A DNA stretch of 54,728 nt from CAYXVJ01 sp964558445 (GTDB lineage: Bacteria; Bacillota; Clostridia; Saccharofermentanales; Fastidiosipilaceae): positions 1 through 54,728 of the forward strand of contig CAZLEA010000008.1 of the NCBI GenBank assembly GCA_964558445.1, read 5' to 3'. Shown piece by piece: positions 1 through 7,807 of the stretch (position 1 is its first letter; each line of letters starts with the position of its first letter). Below the pieces are notes generated by a model that was given only the letters and a program-made list of their open reading frames with translations, made no database searches and had not been told where the DNA came from. The position numbers and the translations under genes were made by a program.

Positions 1-4
1 GCGA

Positions 5-607
5 TCAGATATCGATTCGACCGCTGATCGCACGCGAGAGCGTCACTTCATCCGTGAACTCCAGATTGGAACCCATCGGTATACCGTGCGCGATTCGAGT
101 CGTGCGGATACCGGCGGGTTTCAGTAGTTTAGCGATATAGAGTGCAGTCGCTTCACCTTCGACAGTTGCATTGTTCGCCAAGATTACTTCGGTGACCTCA
201 TTCTCTTGATGCAAGCGTGCGAGAAGCTCCTTGAGGCGAATGTCTTCCGGACCGATGTTGTTCATCGGAGAGATGGCGCCGTGCAGCACATGATAGCGGC
301 CGTTGTAGCCGCGTGTGCGCTCCATCGCCGCCACGTCGCTCGGATTCTCGACAACGCAGATGATCTGATTGTCGCGCTTCTCGTCCGAACAGATCTCACA
401 GGGATCGCGATCCGTCAGATTGCAGCAGCGGCTGCAGAAGCGGGTCAGATTCTTCGCCTCCAGGATCGAATGTGCCAGCGCTTCCGCCTTCTCCTTCGGA
501 ATTGCCAGGATGTGGAAGGCCAGGCGCTGTGCCGTCTTCTGCCCGATACCGGGCAGGGAGGCCAGCTGATTGATAAGTTGATTGATTGCCGGTGAATACT
601 TGGCCAT
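5..607 (-). CDS. recR: Recombination mediator protein RecR
   Basis: RecR acts with RecO (and RecF) to load RecA on gapped single-stranded DNA during recombinational repair in the cytoplasm. The 200-residue product has the family length. It shows a helix-hairpin-helix near residues 17-31 (SLPGIGQKTAQRLAF), a four-cysteine zinc finger (C58, C61, C70, C73), and a Toprim domain opening with the acidic residue E87 in VVEN. It ends with the usual LSRAISGRIDI-like tail. It is the last gene of the minus-strand dnaX-ybaB-recR cluster, the standard Bacillota order, starting 18 bases after ybaB ends. The gene is complete; its stop codon lies at the window edge. Confidence 0.97.
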   Translation of the reverse strand: MAKYSPAINQLINQLASLPGIGQKTAQRLAFHILAIPKEKAEALAHSILEAKNLTRFCSRCCNLTDRDPCEICSDEKRDNQIICVVENPSDVAAMERTRGYNGRYHVLHGAISPMNNIGPEDIRLKELLARLHQENEVTEVILANNATVEGEATALYIAKLLKPAGIRTTRIAHGIPMGSNLEFTDEVTLSRAISGRIDI

Positions 608-625
608 GTGAACTCCGTTTATTAT

Positions 626-967
626 CTAGAAGCCGAGTCCGCCGGCCATACCGGAGAACTTGCCCATCTTCTCTTCCGTTACTTCGTCGACCTGACGCTC
701 TGCATCGCGAATCGCGGCGAGGATCAAGTCCTGGAGCATCTCTACGTCATCCGGATCGACTGCTTCGGGTTTGATCTGCAAATCGAGCAGCTTGTGCTCA
801 CCGCTCATCTTGACCGTAACCATGCCGCCACCGCTGCTCGCTTCGATCTCGAGGGCTGCGACCGCCGCTTGTGCCACGGCGAGATCCTGCTGCATCTTCT
901 GCGCCTGCTTCATCAAGTTATTCATGTTCATGCCACCGGGCATGCCGCCAAATCCTTTTCTGGCCAT
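626..967 (-). CDS. Nucleoid-associated protein, YbaB/EbfC family
   Basis: Small DNA-binding protein of the YbaB/EbfC family, which forms dimers and coats DNA. The ATG at 965-967 is chosen because AAAGGA precedes it at normal distance; this gives 113 residues beginning MARKGFGGMPGGMNMNN, the expected family length. The open frame continues 18 codons upstream, but those lie within the end of dnaX and lack a ribosome-binding site. The glycine/methionine-rich N-terminus, the KQAQKMQ helix and the central GGGMVTVKMSGEHKL strand are typical. Its start almost touches the dnaX stop codon, so the two are probably translationally coupled. Exact function in this organism is inferred from family and position. 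Confidence 0.94.
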   Translation of the reverse strand: MARKGFGGMPGGMNMNNLMKQAQKMQQDLAVAQAAVAALEIEASSGGGMVTVKMSGEHKLLDLQIKPEAVDPDDVEMLQDLILAAIRDAERQVDEVTEEKMGKFSGMAGGLGF

Positions 968-968
968 A

Positions 969-2802
969 TTATTCGTCCTTTCTCTCAATCGGAATACCGA
1001 GGCGCTCGGCTGTACGAGCAATATCGTCTTGCCAAGCGATAGCTTCCGAGTTTGTCTGCTGGTTCGTGCCTTCGTCTTCTTGCCCCTCCATCGTAATGCG
1101 ATAGGGGATCATCTGCCCGAGGCTGTCCAAGATGGCCTTGCGCAGTGGTGTCAACGCGCGATCGGCACTCAAGACATTATAGTGGGCTTTGTCTTTTGCT
1201 GCAAAGTGAATCAACAACCCCCCACCTTCCGCATCCACCTTCGCAATCTTGGCGAACATATAGGTGAACATGTCGTCTTGTTGCAGACGGTTCAGAATCT
1301 TCNNNNNNNNNNNNNNNNNNNNNNNNNNNNNNNNNNNNNNNNNNNNNNNNNNNNNNNNNNNNNNNNNNNNNNNNNNNNNNNNNNNNNNNNNNNNNNNNNN
1401 NNTTGGATACAGGCACAACCTGTCCGGCCGGTTCATCATCGTAGACCGCATCGTAGAAGTCTTCGTACGGCGGCGGGATCAGATCCTCATACGGATCATC
1501 TTGCTGCACCGGTTTGGACGTCGTCTGTGCATGCGGAGCCGGGGACTCCGGCTCCGGCTTCGGTTCCGGCTCCGGCTCCGGCTCCGGTTTCAGCTCTGGC
1601 TTCGGCTCCGGCTTCGGTGTTGCAACCATCGGCTTAGGGGCTATAGGTGCTGTTTGTTCACCCGCTGACTTAGCCTTCGTCGCTGCCTCGCTTGCTCTCG
1701 TGCCCATCAGTTTCAAGATGCCGATCTCGAGCATGATGCGCGGATTCGGCGACCAACGCATGTCCGAGATCAGCATGGACAAGTCCTTGATGTGTGAGAC
1801 GATCTCGGGCTGTTGGTAGTGCCCTGCAATATCTCTGAGTACATCAATCTCGCTCGCATTGGCCGGAATGAGACCGGCTAGCTTGCCGGACTTCAGGTGA
1901 TTGGTATCGACCGCCGCATGGATGACGAGTAGATCTCGATAGTAGGCAGCGAGCTCATGGGCGAAACGCACCATATCCTGACCGTCACGAATCATGCGGT
2001 CGAGGAGGAGGAGCACGTCGGTTGCATTGGAATGGATGAGAGCCGTCACCATCTGTCCGAGGAAGTCGCGATCGACTTGTCCCGTCATGGCCTTGATATC
2101 GGCCTGAGTGGCTCCGTTCGGGAAGCTGATCTTCGCCTGGTCGAGCAGACTGATCGCATCGCGCATCGCACCGTCAGCCAGGAGCGAGATCGCTCGGATC
2201 GCCTCGGCATCGATTCGGATATCCTCCTCGTTTGCAATCAGTTGGAGGCGGGACGCGAGGCTCGTCTCGCTGATTCGCTTGAAGTCATAGCGCTGACATC
2301 TAGACAAGATCGTTGCGGGCAGGCGATGGGGTTCGGTCGTCGCGAGGATGAAGATCGCATGCGCGGGCGGCTCCTCCAGTGTCTTCAACAGCGCGTTAAA
2401 GGCACCGGTCGAGAGCATATGAACCTCGTCAATAATATAGACCTTGTACTTGGCTCTGGCGGGGAGGAAGATGATCTCTTCGGTAATCTGGCGAATGTTG
2501 TCGACAGAGTTGTTGGAGGCGGCGTCAATCTCGGCGACATCCGTTAGCGTATTATTCAGAATCGCAAGACAGATCTCGCAGGTATTATCCGGATTCCCGT
2601 CATGTGAGTGCAGGCAGTTCACTGCACGGGCGAGGATCTTGGCCATACTGGTCTTGCCCGTACCGCGAGTCCCGGTAAACAGGTAGGCATGACCCAGTTC
2701 GCCGCCGATAACGGCTTGCTTCAGGGCAGACACGATGTGCTCTTGCTCGACGATCTCATCGAAATTACGCGGACGCCACTCTCTATACAGTGCTTGTGCC
2801 AT
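969..2802 (-). CDS. dnaX: DNA polymerase III subunit gamma/tau, interrupted by an assembly gap
   Basis: Clamp-loader ATPase subunit that loads the beta clamp and ties together the replicative polymerases. N-terminal AAA+ domain: Walker A GTRGTGKT at residues 44-51, Walker B IIDEVH near 123-128, and the SRC motif near 167-169. The zinc module has C63, C75 and C78 but D72 where a cysteine is expected. After the clamp-loader core comes a linker of alternating Glu/Lys-Pro, then 100 N. Beyond the gap the C-terminus (QDDMFTYMFAKIAKVDA onward, to the TAA at 969-971) is in a different frame relative to the N run. That is expected if the N length is a placeholder, so I treat both parts as one gene. 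Start ATG has GAGGAG upstream. True length is unknown. Confidence 0.93.
1303..1402. other. Assembly gap, 100 N, within dnaX
   Basis: Exactly 100 undetermined bases, the usual scaffold placeholder. It falls just past the proline-rich linker of dnaX, and the reading frame differs on the two sides, so the true gap length is not 100 (or at least not 100 modulo 3). Confidence 0.98.
1545..1618. repeat. Short tandem repeat coding for the DnaX Pro-Glu/Lys linker
   Basis: Degenerate hexamer repeat of the form GGCTCC/GGCTTC on the plus strand. Read on the minus strand it encodes alternating PEPKPELKPEPE-type residues, a flexible linker between the ATPase core and the C-terminal domain of tau. The nearby N gap probably reflects trouble assembling this region. 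Confidence 0.8.
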
Positions 2803-2868
2803 AGAACTCCTCGAATGTTGATTTGCATTTAGTCGCTCGATTCCTTATAGTTTTAATCTAAGACGAAT

Positions 2869-2901
2869 AAATGGATTTGCCAGTCCATTTTATACTATAA
2901 T
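2869..2901 (+). promoter_or_regulatory. Probable promoter with 7-bp inverted repeat upstream of the Crp-family gene
   Basis: A TATAAT hexamer lies at 2896-2901 with only a weak upstream box (TGGATT, 18-base spacer). The perfect inverted repeat AAATGGA / TCCATTT (2869-2875 and 2884-2890, 8-base spacer) covers the spacer and -35 region, as an operator would. It sits between the divergent dnaX and crp-like genes, about 95 bases before the latter. Promoter assignment is by eye. Confidence 0.5.
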
Positions 2902-2983
2902 ACGAGTATGTGCAGTTTATATGATAACCCCTCGCTAAGCTACGCACATCATAAGGATAGAGATTGAAACCTGGGAGGGAATT

Positions 2984-3736
2984 ATGAAGAAATTGTGCGA
3001 TGCCCTGACACAGAGCCCGCTCTTTGAAGGGTTGACCCGAGATGAGATCAATCGCTTTTGCTCACGCTTGAATATTCGCCTTGCATGGAAGGGTGAAGTC
3101 GTCGCCAACGAAGGCGATGATTGTAACGCCCTTGGTCTTGTTATATCCGGTCAATTGGCCCTACAGAAGTATTCGCGCTCGGGTGACTTCGTTACCCTAG
3201 ATCTCCTGTCACCAGGTGACGTCTATGGCGAGGACCTGATTATGGGAAGTCACACGACGTACCCGCTGACGATCGAAGCGGTGAGTAACGCCAAGATCGT
3301 AACCCTGACGAGAGATATTCTCGTCCCCCTGATCGACAGCAATCCCAGGATTATGAACAACTTCGTTCGCTTCCTCTCCGACAAGGTGCAGAATCAGAAT
3401 CGCAGGATTACGATTCTCTCGCAGCGCAACTTGCGCCAGAAGATCTCCACCTATTTGCTGGACTTGCACGAGCAACAGCGCTTGGAGGAAGAGGCCGAGA
3501 ATCACGGCGCTCCGAAGAAGGTCTATATTTCGACCCCTTCCGTCGAGCTCCCCGTATCGAAGGAAGTAGCCGCCAGACTGTTGGCGATGCCACGTCCATC
3601 CTTCTCTCGTGAACTCGTGCGCATGGAGAAGGACGGCTTGATCCGTGTCAGCGGCCGAGTCATCTGGCTGACGAACGTGGCCGGTCTCGAAGGCGACGAC
3701 GATGACGATGATGATCTGGACGATTTCGACTATTAA
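2984..3736 (+). CDS. Crp/Fnr-family transcriptional regulator with acidic C-terminal tail
   Basis: A 250-residue regulator. Residues 1-125 form a cyclic-nucleotide-binding-type beta barrel (PGDVYGED at 77-84), followed by a long dimer helix and a Crp-type winged helix near 188-230. The recognition helix MPRPSFSREL matches the family signature. No Fnr-like cysteine cluster is evident, so iron-sulfur sensing is unlikely; the effector is unknown. The last 15 residues (236-250) are almost all Asp/Glu, which is not usual for the family. GGGAGG precedes the ATG. The gene lies 40 bases upstream of the CdaA-YbbR fusion on the same strand and probably heads that operon. A role in controlling it is inferred. 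Confidence 0.9.
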   Translation: MKKLCDALTQSPLFEGLTRDEINRFCSRLNIRLAWKGEVVANEGDDCNALGLVISGQLALQKYSRSGDFVTLDLLSPGDVYGEDLIMGSHTTYPLTIEAVSNAKIVTLTRDILVPLIDSNPRIMNNFVRFLSDKVQNQNRRITILSQRNLRQKISTYLLDLHEQQRLEEEAENHGAPKKVYISTPSVELPVSKEVAARLLAMPRPSFSRELVRMEKDGLIRVSGRVIWLTNVAGLEGDDDDDDDLDDFDY

Positions 3737-3776
3737 GAATACGGCAAGCATAAGCGCACAGTGGAAGGATTGACTC

Positions 3777-5201
3777 TTGAACCTGAATACCGCACTGGCA
3801 TCCCAGATATGGGATCAGATAAGCAGATTCGCCAGAAACCTCTTCTCGGACCTTAGCTCCGGGTGGCTGCTATTCGGTACGCCCGCCGATTTGATATTGA
3901 TGGTGATTGACGTCCTTGTTACAACCTTGGCCGTTTATTTCATCCTGAAGTTGATGGCCGATACGCGTGCTTGGCAGCTGTTCAAGGGCATTATATTTAT
4001 TCTTGTCTTCACCTTCGTCTGTGACCTGATCGGGTTGCAGACGATTAATTATGTCTTGGCGAACAGCCTATCTGTCCTCGCCATCGGTTTCGTTGTCATC
4101 TTCCAGCCCGAATTGAGACGGGCGCTGGAGACGGTCGGCCGGCGATCCCTTCGGATCTTCAATACCGCGGTCCTCCCCGAGCAGAACGAGGAGACTCGCT
4201 TCGTACACAACATCATCGAGTCGATCGTGATCGCCTGCGAGCACATGGCCGCAACCTATACGGGTGCCCTGATCGTGCTCGAGCGGCAGACGAAGCTTGG
4301 CGAATTGATCTCCGGTACGGCGGTCGTACTCGATTCGTCCTTGACCTCGACGATGCTAGAGCAGATCTTCTACAACGGCTCTCCGCTGCATGATGGCGCG
4401 GTCATCATCCGAGACGATCGAATCTATGCGGCCAGAGTGCACATCCCCTTATCCGACAACTACCATTTGCGGACGAACTACGGAACCCGCCACCGCGCAG
4501 CCGTCGGCGTAAGTGAGATCGGCGATGCCATCGGTATCGTTGTTTCCGAAGAACGCGGACGTATCTCCGTCACCATGGCGGGCAGACTCTATCCGATCGA
4601 GAACGGAGACGCACTTCGTGCACTCCTGCACAAGATACTCAGCCCCGTACAGACCGAGAAACGGGCGAAATCTACGATTCGCTCCGTGATTATGAACGTG
4701 GTCCAAGAGCCCGAGGATGCCGTAGCCGGCGTCGACGAGGCTGTGACCAAGGCGACTATGCCGAGGAAGACGAAGCTATTTCTTCGTCTTGCATCGGTAG
4801 CAATCGCCGTTGTTCTCTGGTTTTATGTACAGATTAATCAGAACCCGGTTCGCACGGTTACGATCGGTAATATCCCGATTCAAGTGACGAACGCAGAGGA
4901 GATCATGGCGGACCATGATGTCATCTACAGCCGGGCAGACAGCACCGTGACGATTCGCTTCCAGGTGAGGCAGAAGTACTACGACATGATCAGCCGCGAG
5001 AACGTGATCGCACAGGTTGACTTCAAGGATTTGGATGTAGAGCGGATGAACGAGGATATCTCGACACTCGGTCAGAGCATACAGAAGCTTGAGGTGAACG
5101 TGACGATCGAGGACTTATCGGCCAACGCTTATGCCGTTGTTACGAGAGAACCGTCAGAGCAGAGCGTCGTCTTGGCGCCTGCCTCGGTGACAGCAGATTA
5201 A
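3777..5201 (+). CDS. cdaA: Diadenylate cyclase CdaA fused to a YbbR (CdaR) domain
   Basis: Makes the second messenger cyclic di-AMP from two ATP. The 474-residue product has three N-terminal membrane helices (about 36-58, 68-88, 92-110) and then a cytoplasmic DAC domain with the catalytic DGA motif at 206-208 and RHR at 238-240, both intact. A fourth membrane helix follows at about 334-352, with a single YbbR-like domain (about 353-455) that should lie outside the cell. In most Bacillota CdaA (about 270 residues) and its regulator CdaR/YbbR are separate adjacent genes, and CdaR carries several YbbR repeats; here both functions share one chain with a shortened YbbR part. The start is TTG at 3777, preceded by GGAAGGA. 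glmM follows after 22 bases, as in the classic cdaA-cdaR-glmM operon. Confidence 0.93.
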   Translation: MNLNTALASQIWDQISRFARNLFSDLSSGWLLFGTPADLILMVIDVLVTTLAVYFILKLMADTRAWQLFKGIIFILVFTFVCDLIGLQTINYVLANSLSVLAIGFVVIFQPELRRALETVGRRSLRIFNTAVLPEQNEETRFVHNIIESIVIACEHMAATYTGALIVLERQTKLGELISGTAVVLDSSLTSTMLEQIFYNGSPLHDGAVIIRDDRIYAARVHIPLSDNYHLRTNYGTRHRAAVGVSEIGDAIGIVVSEERGRISVTMAGRLYPIENGDALRALLHKILSPVQTEKRAKSTIRSVIMNVVQEPEDAVAGVDEAVTKATMPRKTKLFLRLASVAIAVVLWFYVQINQNPVRTVTIGNIPIQVTNAEEIMADHDVIYSRADSTVTIRFQVRQKYYDMISRENVIAQVDFKDLDVERMNEDISTLGQSIQKLEVNVTIEDLSANAYAVVTREPSEQSVVLAPASVTAD

Positions 5202-5223
5202 TCTTACGAATTAGAGGTAGACA

Positions 5224-6579
5224 ATGGATCGACTATTTGGAACGGATGGGATTCGCGGTGTGGCGAATGCCGATCTCGATGTTTCGCTCGCTATGGAACT
5301 CGGCTTGGCCGGGGCCCATGTACTTGCTGGCCACTTCCCACACAGACCTAGAATCTTGATCGGCAGAGATACGCGCGTGTCCGGTGACATGCTGGAAGCA
5401 GCTCTCGCGGCCGGTATGAACGCGGCGGGTGCGGATGTCTACAGCGCAGGCGTACTCACGACGCCGGCCGTCTCCTACTTGGTAGCCAATCAGGGCTATG
5501 ATGCCGGTGTGATGATCTCGGCCTCCCACAACCCCTACGAATATAACGGTATCAAGCTGTTCGACGAGCGCGGCAACAAGCTGGCCGACTCGGTCGAAGA
5601 TGAGATCGAGGCGGCGATTCGTCGCGGCGATACACCGCGCCCACTCGGCATCGACCTGGGTCGTCGCTATTGGGTGCCCGATTCTCGTCTGCTCTACAGC
5701 ATCTATTTGAAGACGAAGCTTGGCAGCGATCTGTCCGGGATGCATATCGCGCTTGATTGCGCGAACGGTTCGGCGGCATCGGTCGCCCCCGGGATCTTCC
5801 GTGACTTGGGCGCCAAGCTTGAGCTGATCGGGGTCGATCCGGATGGTCTGAATATCAACGCCAACGCGGGATCCACGAATATGGATAACCTGGAGGATCT
5901 GGTGCTTGCCAAGGGCTGTGATTTGGGCTTTGCCTTCGATGGAGACGCAGATCGCATGCTTGCGATCGATTCGGCGGGGAATCGCTTGGACGGAGATCAG
6001 ATTATGGCGTTTATCGCCCGCTATCTGAAGGACTTGGGTGAGCTCGAGGAGAATACGATCGTCGCCACGGTGATGAGTAATCTTGGCTTCGAGAAGTATT
6101 GTGAGAAGTATGGCTTCGTCTTGCGACGAGCTGCGGTCGGTGATCGCTACGTCAGAGAAGAGATGGAGCAGCACGGTTATAGCCTCGGCGGCGAGCAATC
6201 CGGTCACGTGATCTTGAGTCGTTATGCCAACAGCGGCGACGGTATCCTGACCGCGCTCTGCTTGCTTCGCGCCCTGAAGCACTTCGATGTGACGCTGGAA
6301 GAGGCTCTGGCAGACTATGTGCTCTACCCGCAAGTCTTGAAACAAATTCGTGTGGAGAACGGTGTGAAGAAGGCGCTGATGGAGGACGGTGTTGTTCGGG
6401 AGGCACACGATCGAATTGAGGCGGAGCTGTCCGGTACCGGGCGCATCTTGCTTCGTCCGTCGGGTACCGAACCGTCCATACGCGTCATGGTTGAGGGGGA
6501 AGACTACGAGAGCATCAACGCACACTGCGACCGCCTACTGGATGTGCTCGCGACGCGTGCGGCTGCGCTTAGTCAATAG
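5224..6579 (+). CDS. glmM: Phosphoglucosamine mutase
   Basis: Converts glucosamine-6-phosphate to glucosamine-1-phosphate, the step before UDP-GlcNAc in peptidoglycan synthesis. The 451-residue length is standard. Visible motifs are the phosphoserine loop ISASHNPYEYNGIK, the metal-binding loop FDGDADR, and the phosphate-binding RPSGTEP near the C-terminus. The ATG has AGAGGTAG upstream. Directly downstream of the c-di-AMP synthase, as is usual; in other Bacillota GlmM binds CdaA and lowers its activity, so the same link is plausible here but not shown by sequence. Confidence 0.97.
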   Translation: MDRLFGTDGIRGVANADLDVSLAMELGLAGAHVLAGHFPHRPRILIGRDTRVSGDMLEAALAAGMNAAGADVYSAGVLTTPAVSYLVANQGYDAGVMISASHNPYEYNGIKLFDERGNKLADSVEDEIEAAIRRGDTPRPLGIDLGRRYWVPDSRLLYSIYLKTKLGSDLSGMHIALDCANGSAASVAPGIFRDLGAKLELIGVDPDGLNINANAGSTNMDNLEDLVLAKGCDLGFAFDGDADRMLAIDSAGNRLDGDQIMAFIARYLKDLGELEENTIVATVMSNLGFEKYCEKYGFVLRRAAVGDRYVREEMEQHGYSLGGEQSGHVILSRYANSGDGILTALCLLRALKHFDVTLEEALADYVLYPQVLKQIRVENGVKKALMEDGVVREAHDRIEAELSGTGRILLRPSGTEPSIRVMVEGEDYESINAHCDRLLDVLATRAAALSQ

Positions 6580-6595
6580 AGAGAAGGAGCCTCCT

Positions 6596-7783
6596 ATGAG
6601 CTATCGTTCGAGTAAGAAGAAGCCGAGTTTCGGCGTCTTCCTCTTCATAATTGTCACCTTGATCCTAATTGTACTTATCGTCGTCCAACTTGCCGGCTTG
6701 GCAGAGCGAGACGGCGGACGAGGCAAGGAGACGGAGCACCCCAACACCGAGCTTACGGGGACGGACGATCTCGCACCCGGTGAGACGATGCCGCAACTGA
6801 ATCTGATCGCTACAGACTTCTCTACGGTGATCAAGGCTTCGGGGAACAACTACCTGGATGCCTGGCCCGCTGAGAGCAGCGTCGAAGTGCTGCGAGATGT
6901 CACTGAGAAGCTGCGTGCCCTGCAGGGCAGAGCGTCAGGACCTACTGCCCTAGAGGGCATCACGGTCATCTTGGACCCCGGTCACGGCGGGATCGATGGC
7001 GGCACTGCGTATCCGCAGAATCCGCCCCACGAGATCATCGAGAAGGATATGGTGCTGGACATCGCGATGCGTACCAAGTCCGAACTGGAAGCACTCGGCG
7101 CGAACGTGATTATGACGAGGACGACAGATGAGTTTGTCTCAGTCTATGAGCGTGTGGCGATTGCAGGCGAATTCATCGTAGACGAACTAGTACGAGAACT
7201 TGGCCAAACGGATAAGATCTTGGATCCGCTGATGGATTACAAGCAGAAGTTCCAAACGATCTACGATCTGAATCAAGATGTTGGTGGCGGAGACTTCATG
7301 GGTGGGGCGGGCAGCTCGGAGGAAGCTCGGATGCTCTATGATCTCGGGCGCCAGTTCCCCGATGTGCTCTTCTTATCGATGCATCTGAACAGCTTCTACG
7401 GTGATCCGAATATCGGCGGTTTGCAGGTCTATTATGTCGACAATGCCTTCCACTACGAGTTCTCGAAGACACAAGCGAAGGCAGATGACGTGTTGCCGCC
7501 CGTGTACCGGAATTACGACGATGAGGCGCGCTTGAAGCTTGCCACGACCTTGTCCGAGACGATTATGGGCGACTTACCCGACCTAACAACGGTTGGCGGT
7601 CCGGATACGCTGAAGCAAGACGGTTTCGTTGTTCTGAACCGTACGGGCTTGTCGTCGGTTATGCTCGAGATGGCCTATGTCACGAACGCGAACGATCGGA
7701 TGAATCTGAATAGCGTTACCTTCCGCGACAGCCTCGCAGAGTCGATCGCCAAGTCCGTTCATCAGTACTATAGCAAGCCCTAA
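6596..7783 (+). CDS. Membrane-anchored N-acetylmuramoyl-L-alanine amidase (Amidase_3)
   Basis: Cleaves the amide bond between MurNAc and the stem peptide. Chosen start is the ATG at 6596 with GAAGGAG upstream, giving 395 residues; the longer open frame overlaps glmM and is rejected. One membrane helix at about 12-33 anchors the protein with the enzyme outside. The zinc ligands of the family are all visible: H130 (LDPGHGG), E149, H263 (SMHLNSF), and the catalytic Glu E358 near EMAYVTN. The distance from the first to the second histidine is about 60 residues longer than usual because of an insertion at roughly 190-255. It follows glmM by 16 bases, so it is likely co-transcribed with the c-di-AMP/GlmM genes. 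Confidence 0.93.
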   Translation: MSYRSSKKKPSFGVFLFIIVTLILIVLIVVQLAGLAERDGGRGKETEHPNTELTGTDDLAPGETMPQLNLIATDFSTVIKASGNNYLDAWPAESSVEVLRDVTEKLRALQGRASGPTALEGITVILDPGHGGIDGGTAYPQNPPHEIIEKDMVLDIAMRTKSELEALGANVIMTRTTDEFVSVYERVAIAGEFIVDELVRELGQTDKILDPLMDYKQKFQTIYDLNQDVGGGDFMGGAGSSEEARMLYDLGRQFPDVLFLSMHLNSFYGDPNIGGLQVYYVDNAFHYEFSKTQAKADDVLPPVYRNYDDEARLKLATTLSETIMGDLPDLTTVGGPDTLKQDGFVVLNRTGLSSVMLEMAYVTNANDRMNLNSVTFRDSLAESIAKSVHQYYSKP

Positions 7784-7807
7784 TTAAATTGTATGGAGGA
7801 TGAATCC

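Noticed and set aside
1177..1302. Alternative DnaX C-terminus reading through the N gap to a stop at 1177
   Set aside because: It exists only because the placeholder gap shifts frame; the other frame gives the expected C-terminus ending at 969, next to ybaB.
2803..2983. SRP RNA (ffs/scRNA), often found near dnaX in Bacillota
   Set aside because: No GGAA tetraloop hairpin or long helical RNA is visible in this spacer.
5233..6525. 430-codon minus-strand open frame opposite glmM
   Set aside because: Shadow of glmM with no start signal or domain.
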